Shown here: in pieces, positions 52,119 to 61,862 of the stretch
Layout: the number at the start of each line of letters is the position of its first letter
Numbering within the stretch: the stretch's first letter is position 1
Assembly (NCBI RefSeq): GCF_009877425.1
Contig: NZ_WXEY01000001.1
Location: 1-64,000, forward strand
Reading direction: 5' to 3'
DNA: 64,000 nt
From: Heliomicrobium undosum
Lineage (GTDB): Bacteria > Bacillota > Desulfitobacteriia > Heliobacteriales > Heliobacteriaceae
Made by a program: the position numbers and the translations under genes
The notes under the pieces: model-generated
Seen by the model: only the letters and a program-made list of their open reading frames with translations
Told to the model about the DNA's origin: nothing
The model's database searches: none

Positions 52119-53665
52119 CGCAATCCCCCTTCCGCCGCAGCCAGGGCCTCAAAGAGCGCCCTCGCCTTATTCATCGTCTCTTCATACTCCGTCTCCGGAA
52201 CTGAGTCGGCCACGATACCGGCGCCCACCTGGATCTGGGCCTTCCCGTCGCGCATCAGCACGGTGCGGATGGTGATGCAGGTGTTCAGGTTGCCGTCGAA
52301 ACTGAGGTAACCGACAGCGCCGCCGTAGGGTCCCCGGCGCACCGGTTCCAACTCGTCGATGATCTCCATGGCCCGGATCTTCGGGGCGCCGCTCAAGGTG
52401 CCCGCCGGCATGACGCAACTGAGGGCGTCAAGCGCCGTCACATCCGGTTTCAACTCCCCGGCGACGCGGCTGACGATGTGCATCACATGGGAGTAATGTT
52501 CCACTTCCATAAACTGTTCCACCCGGACCGATCCGATCTGGCAGACCCGCCCCAGGTCGTTGCGGCCCAGATCGACCAGCATCAGGTGCTCGGCCCGCTC
52601 CTTCTCGTCCGCCAGCAGTTCCTCGGCCAGGCGGCGGTCCTCTTCGGCGTCGCGGCCGCGAGGCCGCGTCCCGGCGATGGGGTGCGTCTCCACCCGCCTG
52701 CCCTCAACACGGATCAGCGCCTCCGGCGAGGAACCGGCCACCTGCATCCCCGGCAGGTTCAAGTAAAAGAGGTAGGGCGACGGGTTCAACGAGCGCAGCG
52801 CCCGGTAGACATTCAAGGGATGGGTGCGCAGCGGCCGGGTGAGCCGCTGGGAAAGGACGATCTGGAAGGCGTCGCCGGCGGCGATGTACTCCTTGCAACG
52901 CTCCACGGCCGTACAGTAACCGGCGCGGTCAAAGGTGGAGGTCATCTCATTCCCTGCTGCAAAAGTGGACTGGACCGGCATTTCACCGGAAGCCCCTGCC
53001 TTGGCCGCTGTATTTGCCGGTGTCTTTGCAGGCATCACCGCCGGCGCTTCTACGGGCAGCGGCGACGACGGTTCGCGCAGCCGTTCGAGCAGTTCCGCCA
53101 GTTGCGACTGGCCGTAACGATAGGCGGCCTCATCGCCGGCTTCGGCCAGCAGGACCAAGGTGCCCCGGTGACGCAGGTGATCGATGATCAGGGTGTAGCG
53201 GGTGATCATCAGCATCATTTCCGGCAGTTGCCGGTCATCGACGCTGTGCTCGGGCAACCGCTCATAATGGCGGATAAGATCGTAGGAAAAATACCCGACC
53301 GGGCCGCCGTAGAATGGCGCCAAACCTGCATTGGGCGGAACGGGGGCGACCTTCAGGTCGGCCAGCCACTGTTCCACGCATTTGAGGGGCTCGCCGGCAG
53401 TGGCGCCGGTTGCTCCGGCAGACGGCTCGGGCGGCCAGGAGAAAAAGGCCAGGGGCTCAGCGCCTGCGTAGGAATAGCGCCCGAGGACAGTGCCCCGCTC
53501 CACGCTCTCCAACAGATAGCCCAAGCCCTCGCCGGCCAGCTTGCGATACAGCGTGATCGGCGTATCCTCGTCGGTGCTGAAGGATATCCACATCGGGACG
53601 TACCGGTGTTCCCGGCTCAGCCGGACAAAGTCGACCGCATCAGGGGCAGTGCGGTGCTGGATCAA
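52115..53665 (-). CDS. trpE: Anthranilate synthase component I
   Basis: The 516-residue enzyme has an N-terminal regulatory domain with the LLESVERG tryptophan-site motif. The chorismate-binding half carries [31 protein letters not shown] and [23 protein letters not shown]. Between the halves is an Ala/Pro/Lys-rich insert (around residues 205-245), longer than usual. The start is a TTG with GGAGGG seven bases upstream. It is the first trp gene, after the TRAP-like attenuator. TrpE should be inhibited by tryptophan. Confidence 0.95.
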   Translation of the reverse strand: MIQHRTAPDAVDFVRLSREHRYVPMWISFSTDEDTPITLYRKLAGEGLGYLLESVERGTVLGRYSYAGAEPLAFFSWPPEPSAGATGATAGEPLKCVEQWLADLKVAPVPPNAGLAPFYGGPVGYFSYDLIRHYERLPEHSVDDRQLPEMMLMITRYTLIIDHLRHRGTLVLLAEAGDEAAYRYGQSQLAELLERLREPSSPLPVEAPAVMPAKTPANTAAKAGASGEMPVQSTFAAGNEMTSTFDRAGYCTAVERCKEYIAAGDAFQIVLSQRLTRPLRTHPLNVYRALRSLNPSPYLFYLNLPGMQVAGSSPEALIRVEGRRVETHPIAGTRPRGRDAEEDRRLAEELLADEKERAEHLMLVDLGRNDLGRVCQIGSVRVEQFMEVEHYSHVMHIVSRVAGELKPDVTALDALSCVMPAGTLSGAPKIRAMEIIDELEPVRRGPYGGAVGYLSFDGNLNTCITIRTVLMRDGKAQIQVGAGIVADSVPETEYEETMNKARALFEALAAAEGGLR

Positions 53666-53714
53666 AGTTCACCCTCCTTCCTGGCGGAGAGTGAAGCGAG
53701 ACCGGAAAAAAGCG

Positions 53715-53750
53715 AACAAAAAAACCGGCCCACCGAAGGTAGACCGGTTT
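53715..53750 (-). terminator. Intrinsic terminator in the trp leader
   Basis: The minus strand forms a 13-bp stem from AAACCGGTCTACC and its partner with a three-base loop, followed by seven T. It lies 50 bases before trpE and overlaps the antiterminator by six bases. Confidence 0.9.
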
Positions 53751-53773
53751 CCTGACAAAATCAGAAAATACCG
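53745..53773 (-). promoter_or_regulatory. Predicted antiterminator hairpin in the trp leader
   Basis: On the minus strand CGGTATTTTCTGA (53773-53761) can pair with TCAGGAAACCG (53755-53745) over a five-base loop, with a two-base bulge. The right arm uses the first six bases of the terminator stem, so only one can form. Its left arm touches the last triplet of the NAG series. Confidence 0.7.
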
Positions 53774-53825
53774 CCTCTCCGCTCGACTCCACTGGACTCC
53801 GCTCATCTACTCTAAAACTCATCTC
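53772..53825 (-). promoter_or_regulatory. TRAP-like NAG-repeat site in the trp leader
   Basis: Reading the minus strand from 53825, ten NAG triplets (seven GAG, two TAG, one CAG) begin at 53825, 53820, 53814, 53809, 53804, 53799, 53794, 53789, 53784 and 53779. All spacers are two bases except one of three. An eleventh in-phase triplet (53774-53772) is GCG. Bacillus TRAP, an 11-subunit ring, binds 11 (G/U)AG triplets spaced by 2-3 bases when tryptophan-loaded. Binding would block the antiterminator and favour the terminator. Confidence 0.8.
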
Positions 53826-53831
53826 ACAGTA

Positions 53832-53860
53832 AAAGTACCATAGCTGTATGGAACTGTCAA
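53832..53860 (-). promoter_or_regulatory. Promoter of the trp operon
   Basis: A perfect TTGACA is followed by 17 bases and TACTTT with TGG before it. The -10 is poor, but the position just ahead of the NAG series fits. The start site would fall at or near the first triplet. Confidence 0.6.
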
Positions 53861-53984
53861 CGATTTTTGGAAACGGCGCCATCGCTTTTTTGCTTGCAAT
53901 GAAACACCCCATAGAGTACCTTGTACATAAGGCCCTAAATGGAAATACCCCTTACATAAAAAGGAGTGAACCCGCCTGAACAGC

Positions 53985-55547
53985 ATGAAAAAACGGCCCC
54001 TCCGCATCCCCGCCTTCCTGGTTGCCCTCCTGTTCGCCTGCTGGGCAGCCATTCTCTATCCCTTCGGCGCCGCGAGCGCGTCGACGGCAACCCTCGCATC
54101 TGCCGATGCCGCTGCGTCTGGAGCATCTGCCAAAGTTGACCCCAAACTGGCCGAGGTCCGCCGCCTCATCTCCGATTACTACGTCGATGAGCCCGCCTCC
54201 GAGGTTTTTCAAAAAAACACGATCAAAGACACCATAAAAGCCCTTAAAGACAAGCACTCCGTTTACCTGGATGAAAAGGAATACGAACAACTGCTGGAAT
54301 CGGTCAATCTGAATTACTTTGGCGTGGGCATGGTCATCGCACCCGGCGCCGAGTATCCTGTCGTAGAAAAAACATTCCCCGACTCCCCGGCCGAAAAAGC
54401 CGGCATCAAAAGCGGCGACGCCATCACCGGCATCAACGGAGAATCGACCCATGATGTATCGGTCGATCATTTGGCCGGAAAAGTGCGCGGCCCTGAAGGC
54501 ACCACCGTCAAGCTCACCTTCAAACCGGCCAAGTCTGAGGAAGAACGGACGGTAGAACTGAAGCGGAAGCGCATCGATCTTCCGCAGGTCGAAGGAAAGA
54601 TGCTGGAAGGAACCATCGGCTACATCCACCTGAGCACCTTCGGCGACCGGACCGGGAAGGAATTCAAAGCCACCTACGAAAAACTGCAAGCGTCCGGGAT
54701 GAAGCAACTGATCATCGACCTCCGCGGCAACGGCGGCGGCGAGGTCATAGCGGCGGAAGATGTGGCCGATTTCCTGCTCCCCGAAGGACCCCTCTACCAC
54801 ATGGTCGGCCGAAAATTGCCCAAAGAAGCTTTCACCACCACCGGCAAGGAAACGCCCATCCCCATGGTCGTCCTCGTCGACGACGGCTCCGCCAGCGCCT
54901 CGGAACTGCTCGCCGCCGCCCTGCGGGAACGGGCGAAAGCCGTGCTCATCGGCACGAAAACCTATGGCAAGGGATCGGTCCAGACCCTCTTCGATCTCAA
55001 AGCCGGCGGTGTGCTGAAGTTGACCATCGCCCGCTACACCACCGCCATGGATCGGCCCGTTGACAAGGTGGGTTTGACGCCGAACCAGATGGTCGGGTAC
55101 GAACCGCTCCAACTGATCCGGGCAAAGAATGCCCTCTCTCCCGACCGGTCCAAACAACTACGCCTGACCCTCGACCAACCGGAAGCCTGGGTCTCCGATG
55201 AGCCGGTCCCTCTCGACAGCCCCCCCTTCTTGAAGGACGACCATACATACCTTCCCCTCCGCTTCCTGGGAGAAGCATTGGGCGGAACCGTGGAGTACCG
55301 GGAGCTTGACCGCCGGGCAACCATCACCGTGGATGGGAAAAGCCTCGATTTCCCGCTCGATGGCGGGGAAGTGCGGTTGAATCAACAGCCAAGCGCAGAT
55401 ATTGAACCATTGCCGGTTGTAGATGATCGTGTGCTTGTGCCGGTGCGGTTGCTGAGTGAGGAACTGGGGTTTCGGGTGGAGTATTATGACAAATCTAAAG
55501 AGGTGCGGATCACCCAACCTCCAAAGGACGTCTCATTCCACAACTGA
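53985..55547 (+). CDS. ctpA: Carboxyl-terminal processing protease (S41) with stalk-binding C-terminal domain
   Basis: The 520-residue protein has a signal peptide (LVALLFACWAAILYPFGAASA). A PDZ domain follows around residues 105-185 (FGVGMVIAPG and GIKSGDAITGING). The S41 protease core has catalytic Ser in DDGSASASELLAAAL and Lys in GTKTYGKGSVQ. The C-terminal ~120 residues (LPLRFLGEALGGTVEYRE and LVPVRLLSEELGFRVEYYD) match the copper-amine-oxidase N-terminal-like domain found in Firmicute envelope proteins. It should cut C-terminal tails of exported proteins. An AAGGAG is 18 bases before the ATG, so a CTG at 53976 may be the true start. Confidence 0.9.
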   Translation: MKKRPLRIPAFLVALLFACWAAILYPFGAASASTATLASADAAASGASAKVDPKLAEVRRLISDYYVDEPASEVFQKNTIKDTIKALKDKHSVYLDEKEYEQLLESVNLNYFGVGMVIAPGAEYPVVEKTFPDSPAEKAGIKSGDAITGINGESTHDVSVDHLAGKVRGPEGTTVKLTFKPAKSEEERTVELKRKRIDLPQVEGKMLEGTIGYIHLSTFGDRTGKEFKATYEKLQASGMKQLIIDLRGNGGGEVIAAEDVADFLLPEGPLYHMVGRKLPKEAFTTTGKETPIPMVVLVDDGSASASELLAAALRERAKAVLIGTKTYGKGSVQTLFDLKAGGVLKLTIARYTTAMDRPVDKVGLTPNQMVGYEPLQLIRAKNALSPDRSKQLRLTLDQPEAWVSDEPVPLDSPPFLKDDHTYLPLRFLGEALGGTVEYRELDRRATITVDGKSLDFPLDGGEVRLNQQPSADIEPLPVVDDRVLVPVRLLSEELGFRVEYYDKSKEVRITQPPKDVSFHN

Positions 55548-55590
55548 TTTGAAGAAAAGCTGGTTCATTGCAAAAGGAGTTTCTAGGCAC

Positions 55591-55938
55591 GTGAAGATCA
55601 TCTATCATGTTGGCGATATGCAAGGATGGCCCAAGGTTTTTAACAGTCTGGGCGGGTTCTTTCAGGTAGCTCCGCAGTCCTTCGATCTGCTGATCCTTGC
55701 CAACGGACCGGGGGTGCAAGGCCTCGTCAAGACCGATAACCCCCAAGGTGACTTTTCCCCTTACGAGAGACTGCCTGAGTTGGTGGAAAAAGGGGCAAAA
55801 ATCCTCGCTTGTGAAAACGCGTTGCGACGCAACAACATCGATGTGAAAGACCTCCCCGCCTTCGTCTCTACCGTCTCGTCGAGCATCGTGGAACTGGCGG
55901 AAAAACAAGCGGCTGGATATAGCTACATCCGAGCCTAA
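55591..55938 (+). CDS. DsrE/DsrF-like family protein
   Basis: The 115-residue protein fits the DsrE-like fold. It has an initial strand IIYHVGDM, a helix, the strand LLILANGPGVQGL, and a conserved Cys in AKILACENALRRNNID, followed by a short C-terminal helix. DsrE-type proteins can carry sulfur on Cys, but many members of this branch have unknown roles. The GTG at 55591 is preceded by AAAAGGAG; the longer frame reads back into ctpA. It is 43 bases after ctpA and shares its terminator. Confidence 0.82.
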   Translation: MKIIYHVGDMQGWPKVFNSLGGFFQVAPQSFDLLILANGPGVQGLVKTDNPQGDFSPYERLPELVEKGAKILACENALRRNNIDVKDLPAFVSTVSSSIVELAEKQAAGYSYIRA

Positions 55939-55990
55939 AAAGAACTGGGACGTTAAAGCTCCAGAACACTAGAAGTCTAGCACATATGGA

Positions 55991-56030
55991 AAATGCCCTG
56001 TATTGCTTTGAGAAGCCGTACAGGGCATTT
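55991..56030. terminator. Bidirectional terminator
   Basis: AAATGCCCTGTA pairs with TACAGGGCATTT. It ends the ctpA-dsrE unit and lies about 90 bases past the convergent oxidoreductase. Confidence 0.85.
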
Positions 56031-56119
56031 GACTTTGGCATGATGAGAATGAGAAACCTACGGGCCTTCATTATGAGCTGTCATATGACCGGTCATTACC
56101 ATCATGATGCGCCTCGCTT

Positions 56120-57232
56120 TTACATCATGGGCCTTCCCGGTTGCTCTTGATCGCGTCGCACCTCATCATAGGCCGGAATGAAGTCCCACTCCGCATCGAC
56201 GGAGACAACGCTCCCCTCCTTGGCCGACTGCAGGATGTCGAGGATCGTCTTCGTGTCGCCATACTCCAACTCCGGCGGAACGGCGATCGCCTCTTGCCCA
56301 GTCATGGCCTTATGGAAATTGAGCAGTTCATTGTAATACCCCCGCTGTGGCCGGTACTGGATCAGTTCCGACTTGCCGTCGTTGTGGGCCACGTTGATGA
56401 AACCGCAATCCCGCTCCTCCAGATAGATCATCCCTGTCGTCCCGAAGATGCGCAGGCCCACCAGCGGCCGTTGCATCTCCTTGCCGGCGGTGAAGAAGGA
56501 GAACTGGCCCACAACGCCGCTTTTGAAGCGAAAGTTGACAGAGACGGAGGCATAGGGGGCGTATTCGCCGTTATGGAGCGGCACGCCAAAGGCTTGCAAC
56601 TTGTCGATGGGTCCGAAGATGTGCCGCAGGGCTGCCATGTCATGGACGCCCGTGTCCATGATCACGCCGCCCGGATAGTCGGGGTGCTGCCGCCAGGGCG
56701 CGTTGGGGAACTTATTCGGCTTGCCCAGCTCACAGGGGAAGCAAGCCACCCGGTTTTGCACAAAGTAGTAGATATCGCCGACCCGCTTCGTCCGCACTAG
56801 GTCGCGGATGATATTGACCTCTTCATTAAAGCGGTAGTTTTCGGCGATCATAATCGGCACATTGTACTTCTTGGGCAGTTCTGTGTGGGCCTTCGCCTGC
56901 TCCAGCGTGGGCGCCAGGGGCTTTTCACAGATGATGCCCTTTTTTGTGCCCGAAATCGCCTTGGCCACCTCTTCCGTCACCTTGTAGTTGAGTTCGATGG
57001 GCACCATGATGTCGATGACATCGATATCATTCCGTGTCGCCAGCGCCATATAATCGGTGTACACATCACCGTCAGAAAGCCCCAGTCGCCGCGCCCATTC
57101 GGCGGCCTTCCCCCGGTTGATGTCACAGATCGCCTTAATCTCGTAGTGATCCTTCAGTTCCTGAAAGGCCGGGTAATGGAGTTGTTCAAAGGCCATGCCG
57201 GCCCCGATGATCCCGACGCGCAGTTTTTGCAT
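56120..57232 (-). CDS. Gfo/Idh/MocA-family oxidoreductase
   Basis: The 370-residue protein has the NAD(P)-binding loop VGIIGAGMAFEQLHYP, the conserved EKPLAP of the family near residue 105, and a catalytic-type VIMDTGVHDMAALRHIFG near residue 190. These enzymes oxidise or reduce sugars, inositols and related compounds. The substrate is not known and no sugar-pathway genes flank it. GAAAGGG lies a little far from the ATG (~12 bases). It is alone on its strand. Confidence 0.88.
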   Translation of the reverse strand: MQKLRVGIIGAGMAFEQLHYPAFQELKDHYEIKAICDINRGKAAEWARRLGLSDGDVYTDYMALATRNDIDVIDIMVPIELNYKVTEEVAKAISGTKKGIICEKPLAPTLEQAKAHTELPKKYNVPIMIAENYRFNEEVNIIRDLVRTKRVGDIYYFVQNRVACFPCELGKPNKFPNAPWRQHPDYPGGVIMDTGVHDMAALRHIFGPIDKLQAFGVPLHNGEYAPYASVSVNFRFKSGVVGQFSFFTAGKEMQRPLVGLRIFGTTGMIYLEERDCGFINVAHNDGKSELIQYRPQRGYYNELLNFHKAMTGQEAIAVPPELEYGDTKTILDILQSAKEGSVVSVDAEWDFIPAYDEVRRDQEQPGRPMM

Positions 57233-57459
57233 CCTGACAGGGTCACCCTTTCGTCAGTTGTTTTTCATGCCTGAACATTAATCCCTGCGTCACGCAGTAA
57301 ACCTATTGTACGTAATGTTCCTTCAGGAAAGGTTGCCTATACCCAAGGTGGAACCTTTCGGCGCTGACCGGCATATGATCTATTGCCCATTTCGCGCGGC
57401 TCGCAACGGCTGTGGGGCGCTTCCCATCAGCGACCGGTCAAGCAAAGGAGGGAATCCAT

Positions 57460-58266
57460 TTGGATGGCGCCAGTTACATAGAAACGGCGCTCTTCGAGCA
57501 CCGTTTCTGGCTGCAGATCCTGGGGGACCATGCCCGTTTCATCTATACGGGTCTCGCCCCTGACGAGACGCAAGAGATCCAGCGGGCTCGTCACTTTATC
57601 ATGGAATTTGACCGGCTGTTGCAAGCGGCCCGGCAGGCGGGACCGGAAACGGACCTGCAGGAACTCAATCAGCGAGCGCAACGAGAAGCCCAGGAGATCC
57701 GCGCCTTCAAGTTGCACCTGATCCGCCGCCACCTTACCGAACCGATCAAGATCAATCTCCCGCCGACCCTCTTCAACCACATGGTCAACGAGGTGGAAGA
57801 CTACTTGCGCATCCTCCGCTTCCTCTTGGCTGGCCAGTGCCCGCCCCTTTCGCTGCCCCATTTGCACCTGCTCTGGCTGTCCGACGCCTCCGGACACGCC
57901 GCCATGATCGCCGCCGGACTCGACCCGGTGGAAAAACCCTTGATCGACTCGAGCATGATTTACGAAACCCGCTTCGACATGCTCTACAAAAAAGCGGTCG
58001 CCCTGGCCGGCTTCATGCGCACAGGGCTGCGCGATTTCCCCTCCCTCGACTACTTCAACCGGCAGGTACAGCAGGAGATCAACGCCTTCACAGCATTCTT
58101 GCAGGAAGTGGAGGCGACACGGAGGACGAAGGAGGTCCTCGGTTTCGTGCTCCCCCTGGTTCCTGATCACATGGCCCGGGAAGAGTGCTACTACCTGATC
58201 AAACTATCGATGGCCTCCCGGATCCCGCGCCCCAACTGCGACCCTACGGCGCCAAGAGAGGAATAA
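57460..58266 (+). CDS. DUF2935 protein
   Basis: The 268-residue helical protein begins DGASYIETALFEHRFWLQILGDHARF, the signature of DUF2935. A second copy of the domain follows after about residue 130 (LLWLSDASGHAAMIAAGLDP). Conserved Glu and His in each repeat (EHRFW, HAR, and SGHAAMI, EECYYLI) suggest a ferritin/hemerythrin-like four-helix fold that may bind metal. Role unknown; members are common in spore-formers. The start is a TTG with AAAGGAGG seven bases upstream. Confidence 0.8.
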   Translation: MDGASYIETALFEHRFWLQILGDHARFIYTGLAPDETQEIQRARHFIMEFDRLLQAARQAGPETDLQELNQRAQREAQEIRAFKLHLIRRHLTEPIKINLPPTLFNHMVNEVEDYLRILRFLLAGQCPPLSLPHLHLLWLSDASGHAAMIAAGLDPVEKPLIDSSMIYETRFDMLYKKAVALAGFMRTGLRDFPSLDYFNRQVQQEINAFTAFLQEVEATRRTKEVLGFVLPLVPDHMAREECYYLIKLSMASRIPRPNCDPTAPREE

Positions 58267-58307
58267 TCTAAAAAGGCATCCTAAAACATTTGCTTGCACA
58301 TCTACGG

Positions 58308-58336
58308 AAAAACCGACCGCTACAGGACGGTTTTTT
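58308..58336 (+). terminator. Terminator after the DUF2935 gene
   Basis: AAAAACCG pairs with CGGTTTTT and is followed by TCTTATTTTTT. Confidence 0.8.
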
Positions 58337-58455
58337 CTTATTTTTTAAAAGCATTTCAGGACTATGGTCTTATATATGAAAATTCTACCCTATGTTACAT
58401 TGGTCTTGGGGACAAGCAACGAAACAAACAACACAGAAAAGGAGTTGCACAGGTC

Positions 58456-59667
58456 ATGCAAAAAAAATTGCGCTTCATCGTGCCACTGCTCCTGATCCTG
58501 TCCCTGCTGCTTCCCGGTCTGGCCTTGGCGGCGAAAAAAGAGACTACACCCGGCGCACCGAAGAAAACGACCGTTACCAGCCCAACTACCCCAACCGAAC
58601 CCGCTCCGACTGAACCGGTTACGACCGAACCCACTACGACAGAACCTACTACAACGGAACCCACTACAACCCAACCGGCTGCTACCGAACCGGTAATCAC
58701 TCCGGCGCCTCCGCCCAGCAAGGTCATCCTCGGCTACTACCCCGTCGACTATGTGGGCGACAAGACCGCCTACAACTCCCTCGTCAACTACGGCAGTTCC
58801 ATGAACGCCATCTCCACCTTTACCTATCTGGTGGACGGGCAGGGCAACCTGACCGGCACTGTTCCCACCGACGGGCTCACCCTGGCCAAGTCCAAAGGCC
58901 TCAAAACCTACGCCCTGATCCACAACTACACCAACGGCGGTTTCAACCAAAGCATCGCCTCTTCCCTGCTCGGTAGCCCGGCGAACCGCCAGAACGTGAT
59001 CAACCAGTTGAAGACGATCCTGCCGGCCAACGGATACGCCGGTGTGAACATCGACATTGAGTACATCAACCCGGCCGACCGCGCCAACTACACCCAGTTC
59101 GTCAAAGAAGTGAAGGAAGCCCTCGGCCCCATGGGTTATACGGTCATCCTCTCCGTCATCGGCAAGACCTACAATGACACCACCTCCAACTGGGGAGGCG
59201 CCTTCGACTTCAACGCCATCGGCCAGTACGCCGACTACGTGCAGATCATGACCTATGACGAGCACTACCCCGGCGGGACCCCCGGCCCGGTCGCCTCCAT
59301 CGGCTATGTGACCAAGGCCGTCCAGTACACCATGTCGACAATGCCCAAAGAAAAGATCCTCCTCGGCATCGCCACCTACGGCTATGACTGGTATGGAACC
59401 AGCACGAAGACAGTAAACTACCTCACCGTACCCAAACTGCTCAGCCAGTACGGTGTGACGCCCAAATGGGACGACGTCTCCAAATCGCCCTGGTTCAACT
59501 ACACCGACAGCTATGGTCGCAGCCATACGGTGTGGTATGAAAACCCGCAGTCTACGGGGTACAAACTGGACCTTGTCAACCAGTACGGCCTCGGCGGCAT
59601 CGGCATCTGGCGCCTCGGCTTCGAGGATCAGAGCTTCTGGGATGTCGTCAACGCCAAACTAAAGTAA
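58456..59667 (+). CDS. Secreted GH18-family glycosidase with Thr/Pro linker
   Basis: The 403-residue protein has a signal peptide (FIVPLLLILSLLLPGLALA). A ~50-residue low-complexity linker built on TTEPT repeats follows. The GH18 barrel starts at about residue 90 (VILGYYPVDY), with the active-site strand GVNIDIEYI carrying the catalytic Glu, and YVQIMTYDEHYP. It is closest to spore-cortex lytic (SleL/YaaH-type) or chitinase-like enzymes, so its target may be spore or vegetative peptidoglycan. It has no LysM domain. AAAAGGAG is 12 bases before the ATG. Confidence 0.87.
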   Translation: MQKKLRFIVPLLLILSLLLPGLALAAKKETTPGAPKKTTVTSPTTPTEPAPTEPVTTEPTTTEPTTTEPTTTQPAATEPVITPAPPPSKVILGYYPVDYVGDKTAYNSLVNYGSSMNAISTFTYLVDGQGNLTGTVPTDGLTLAKSKGLKTYALIHNYTNGGFNQSIASSLLGSPANRQNVINQLKTILPANGYAGVNIDIEYINPADRANYTQFVKEVKEALGPMGYTVILSVIGKTYNDTTSNWGGAFDFNAIGQYADYVQIMTYDEHYPGGTPGPVASIGYVTKAVQYTMSTMPKEKILLGIATYGYDWYGTSTKTVNYLTVPKLLSQYGVTPKWDDVSKSPWFNYTDSYGRSHTVWYENPQSTGYKLDLVNQYGLGGIGIWRLGFEDQSFWDVVNAKLK

Positions 59668-59670
59668 ATC

Positions 59671-59712
59671 AAAAAGGCCCCCTTCCGTCTTTTGCGGATG
59701 GGAGCCTCTTTT
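59671..59712. terminator. Terminator between GH18 and kinase genes
   Basis: AGGCCCCCTTCCG pairs with CGGATGGGAGCCT (imperfect), with TTTT beyond on the plus strand and AAAAA on the other side. It serves both convergent genes and reaches the kinase stop codon. Confidence 0.75.
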
Positions 59713-61822
59713 ACGCCTTGGCGCCTGGATCGATGCCGGTATCAGGCGTTTCCCCCTTCTCCGTATCGATCGTGAAAATCCAGTGATTCAAAATCCTATG
59801 CAGATCAGCCGTGCGGATCGGTTTGCTGATATAATCGTCCATGCCGCAGGCCAGGCACTCCTCCCGGTCGCCGCGCATCGCCCGGGCCGTCATGGCCACG
59901 ATGGGGACATGACCGCCCTGTTCCGCCTCGATCCGCCGGATCTCCCGGGTAGCCTCGAAACCATCCATCTCCGGCATCTGGCAGTCCATGAGGATCAGGC
60001 TGTATTTCTCGCGCCGGATGGCCTCGACAGCCTCGCGGCCATTGGAGACGGCAAGCAGGCGGAGGCCGAACTTTTTCAACTGGATGGAGGCCAACTTCTG
60101 GTTGACAGGGTTGTCTTCCACCAGCAGGATCCGTTTTTCCGGCAGATCAGGCAAGAGCAAATCGACATTTTCCTGGACGCGGCTGTCCTCAGCGGCCTGA
60201 GAGGGTGATTCCAACAGCGGCGCTGTAAACCAGAAGGTCGTTCCTAGCCCGGGGATGCTCTGAAAACCGATCTCGCCGCCCATCAACTCGACGAGCCGCT
60301 TGGAAATGGCCAGCCCCAAACCGGTTCCCCCGTACCGGCGCGCCGTCGACATGTCGGCCTGGGAGAAGGGTTGAAAGAGGCGGGGCGCCACCTCATCGGT
60401 GATGCCGATGCCCGTGTCGTGAATCTCAAAGCGAAGAAAGCGGGCGGCGCCGTTCATGGGATCGCTTTGCCCCAGTTGGGAAGCCATGGTGATCCGCAGG
60501 GCCACCTTCCCTTTTTCCGTAAACTTGACGGCGTTGCCGCCGAGGTTGATCAAGACCTGCCGCAAACGAATGGGATCGCCCCGCAAGAAACGGGGGATCT
60601 CTCCGTCAATGTCACAGGTAACGTCGAGGTTTTTCTGCTCCGAACGAACGCGCAAGAGGTTGACCACATCGTTGACCACGGTGCGGAGTTCGTAGTCGAC
60701 AGCCTCCAACTCGATCCGGCCGGCTTCCATCTTGGAGAAATCGAGGATGTCATTGATGATCGACGACAACAGCCGCGAAAGCTCGCCGATAGTGCGCCCG
60801 TAGTCGGACTGTTCCTCCGTCAAGGAGGTGTCGAGAAGCAGGTCGATCATGCCGATGATCCCGTGCAGGGGCGTGCGGATCTCATGGCTCACCGTCGCTA
60901 AAAAGGCGCTCTTGGCCCGGTCTGCCGTTTCGGCCCGCTCCTTGGCCGTGTGCAGTTCCTCTTCGGCCCGCTTCCGCTCCGTCATGTCACGGGTGACGAA
61001 GATGACCTCCTGTACCTTCCCCGTTTCCATGTTCTGCACAGGCCGGACGGTCGACTCAAACCAGACATACCGCCCCTCCTTGCGCCGCATGCGGTATTGG
61101 AACAGGCGCGGCTCCAGGCGGGCCATGGCTTCACGGAGGTTGTCGCCTACCCGGTCCATGTCTTCGGGGTGCAGAAATTCGTATCCCGAACGGCCGAGGA
61201 TTTCTTCCGGCTCATAACCCAGAAGGGAGCGGCTCGCCGGCGACGCGTAAAGGATGATGTTCTCCGTCGTATGGCGGGAGATCAGGTCAGAGGCGTATTC
61301 GGCCAAGAGCCGGTAACGTTCCTCGCTCTTTTCCAATTTCTTGACGAGGACACGCTGCAGGTTCACCAACTCGTTGTTGAGGCGTGTCACCTCTTCATAG
61401 AGTTCACTGTCCCAGTCGGCCTGAGTGCCCGTCTGGGCGGCCAGGTCCTTCAGCGTCGACCGCAAAGCCGGCGCCTGGCTGCCGCTGTCGACCATCTCCT
61501 CATAGAGGCGCGCCATGGTGGACCGGGTCCTCGCCCCGGCGATGAGCATCTTTCCCTCAGAGGCGCAGCCGGCAAAGTAGAGGCCGAGCACCTGATCGCC
61601 CAAGGGAACGTTCAGTTCCCAGTTGAAGACGGAACCCTGTTTGCGCAGAGCAGCCAAGAAGTTGAGGGCCTTGTCGGTGCAACTCCGGTCGACAATGCCG
61701 GGAAAGGGCTGACCCGCCCGGATCCGCGCAGAGAATCCCAGCCTGTTGCTGTTCACGCGCATGATCATGCCCTGCCAATCACAGAGCAGCGTGATTCCGT
61801 TGCCATTCTCCACTGCGCTCAT
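59711..61822 (-). CDS. PAS-domain hybrid histidine kinase
   Basis: The 703-residue protein has no membrane helix. Residues 1-105 form a sensor-like part with several Cys (CDWQG, SCTD, AGCASEG); a coiled coil follows (140-170). A PAS domain spans about 168-285. The phosphoacceptor His313 is in [15 protein letters not shown], and the ATPase has [15 protein letters not shown] and GGTGLGL. A C-terminal receiver has Asp613 in [13 protein letters not shown]. It passes phosphate within a relay; no response regulator with output domain is adjacent. It is 40 bases after the B12 protein on the same strand, so the B12 protein is its likely input partner. Confidence 0.9.
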   Translation of the reverse strand: MSAVENGNGITLLCDWQGMIMRVNSNRLGFSARIRAGQPFPGIVDRSCTDKALNFLAALRKQGSVFNWELNVPLGDQVLGLYFAGCASEGKMLIAGARTRSTMARLYEEMVDSGSQAPALRSTLKDLAAQTGTQADWDSELYEEVTRLNNELVNLQRVLVKKLEKSEERYRLLAEYASDLISRHTTENIILYASPASRSLLGYEPEEILGRSGYEFLHPEDMDRVGDNLREAMARLEPRLFQYRMRRKEGRYVWFESTVRPVQNMETGKVQEVIFVTRDMTERKRAEEELHTAKERAETADRAKSAFLATVSHEIRTPLHGIIGMIDLLLDTSLTEEQSDYGRTIGELSRLLSSIINDILDFSKMEAGRIELEAVDYELRTVVNDVVNLLRVRSEQKNLDVTCDIDGEIPRFLRGDPIRLRQVLINLGGNAVKFTEKGKVALRITMASQLGQSDPMNGAARFLRFEIHDTGIGITDEVAPRLFQPFSQADMSTARRYGGTGLGLAISKRLVELMGGEIGFQSIPGLGTTFWFTAPLLESPSQAAEDSRVQENVDLLLPDLPEKRILLVEDNPVNQKLASIQLKKFGLRLLAVSNGREAVEAIRREKYSLILMDCQMPEMDGFEATREIRRIEAEQGGHVPIVAMTARAMRGDREECLACGMDDYISKPIRTADLHRILNHWIFTIDTEKGETPDTGIDPGAKA

Positions 61823-61862
61823 AGGGAGAACACTCCTTTTTTGGCGAGGGGGGCCTCCGTCA

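Noticed and set aside
53777-53825. CRISPR-like or satellite repeat made of CTC units
   Set aside because: The unit is 5 bases with varied spacers and lies in the trp leader; it fits RNA triplets for TRAP, not a CRISPR array.
53952-55157. 401-codon minus-strand frame opposite ctpA
   Set aside because: The plus strand encodes a protease with catalytic motifs; the antisense frame has no motif.
58610-58680. Tandem DNA repeat at the start of the GH18 gene
   Set aside because: It encodes the TTEPT linker in frame, common in secreted enzymes; no separate function implied.
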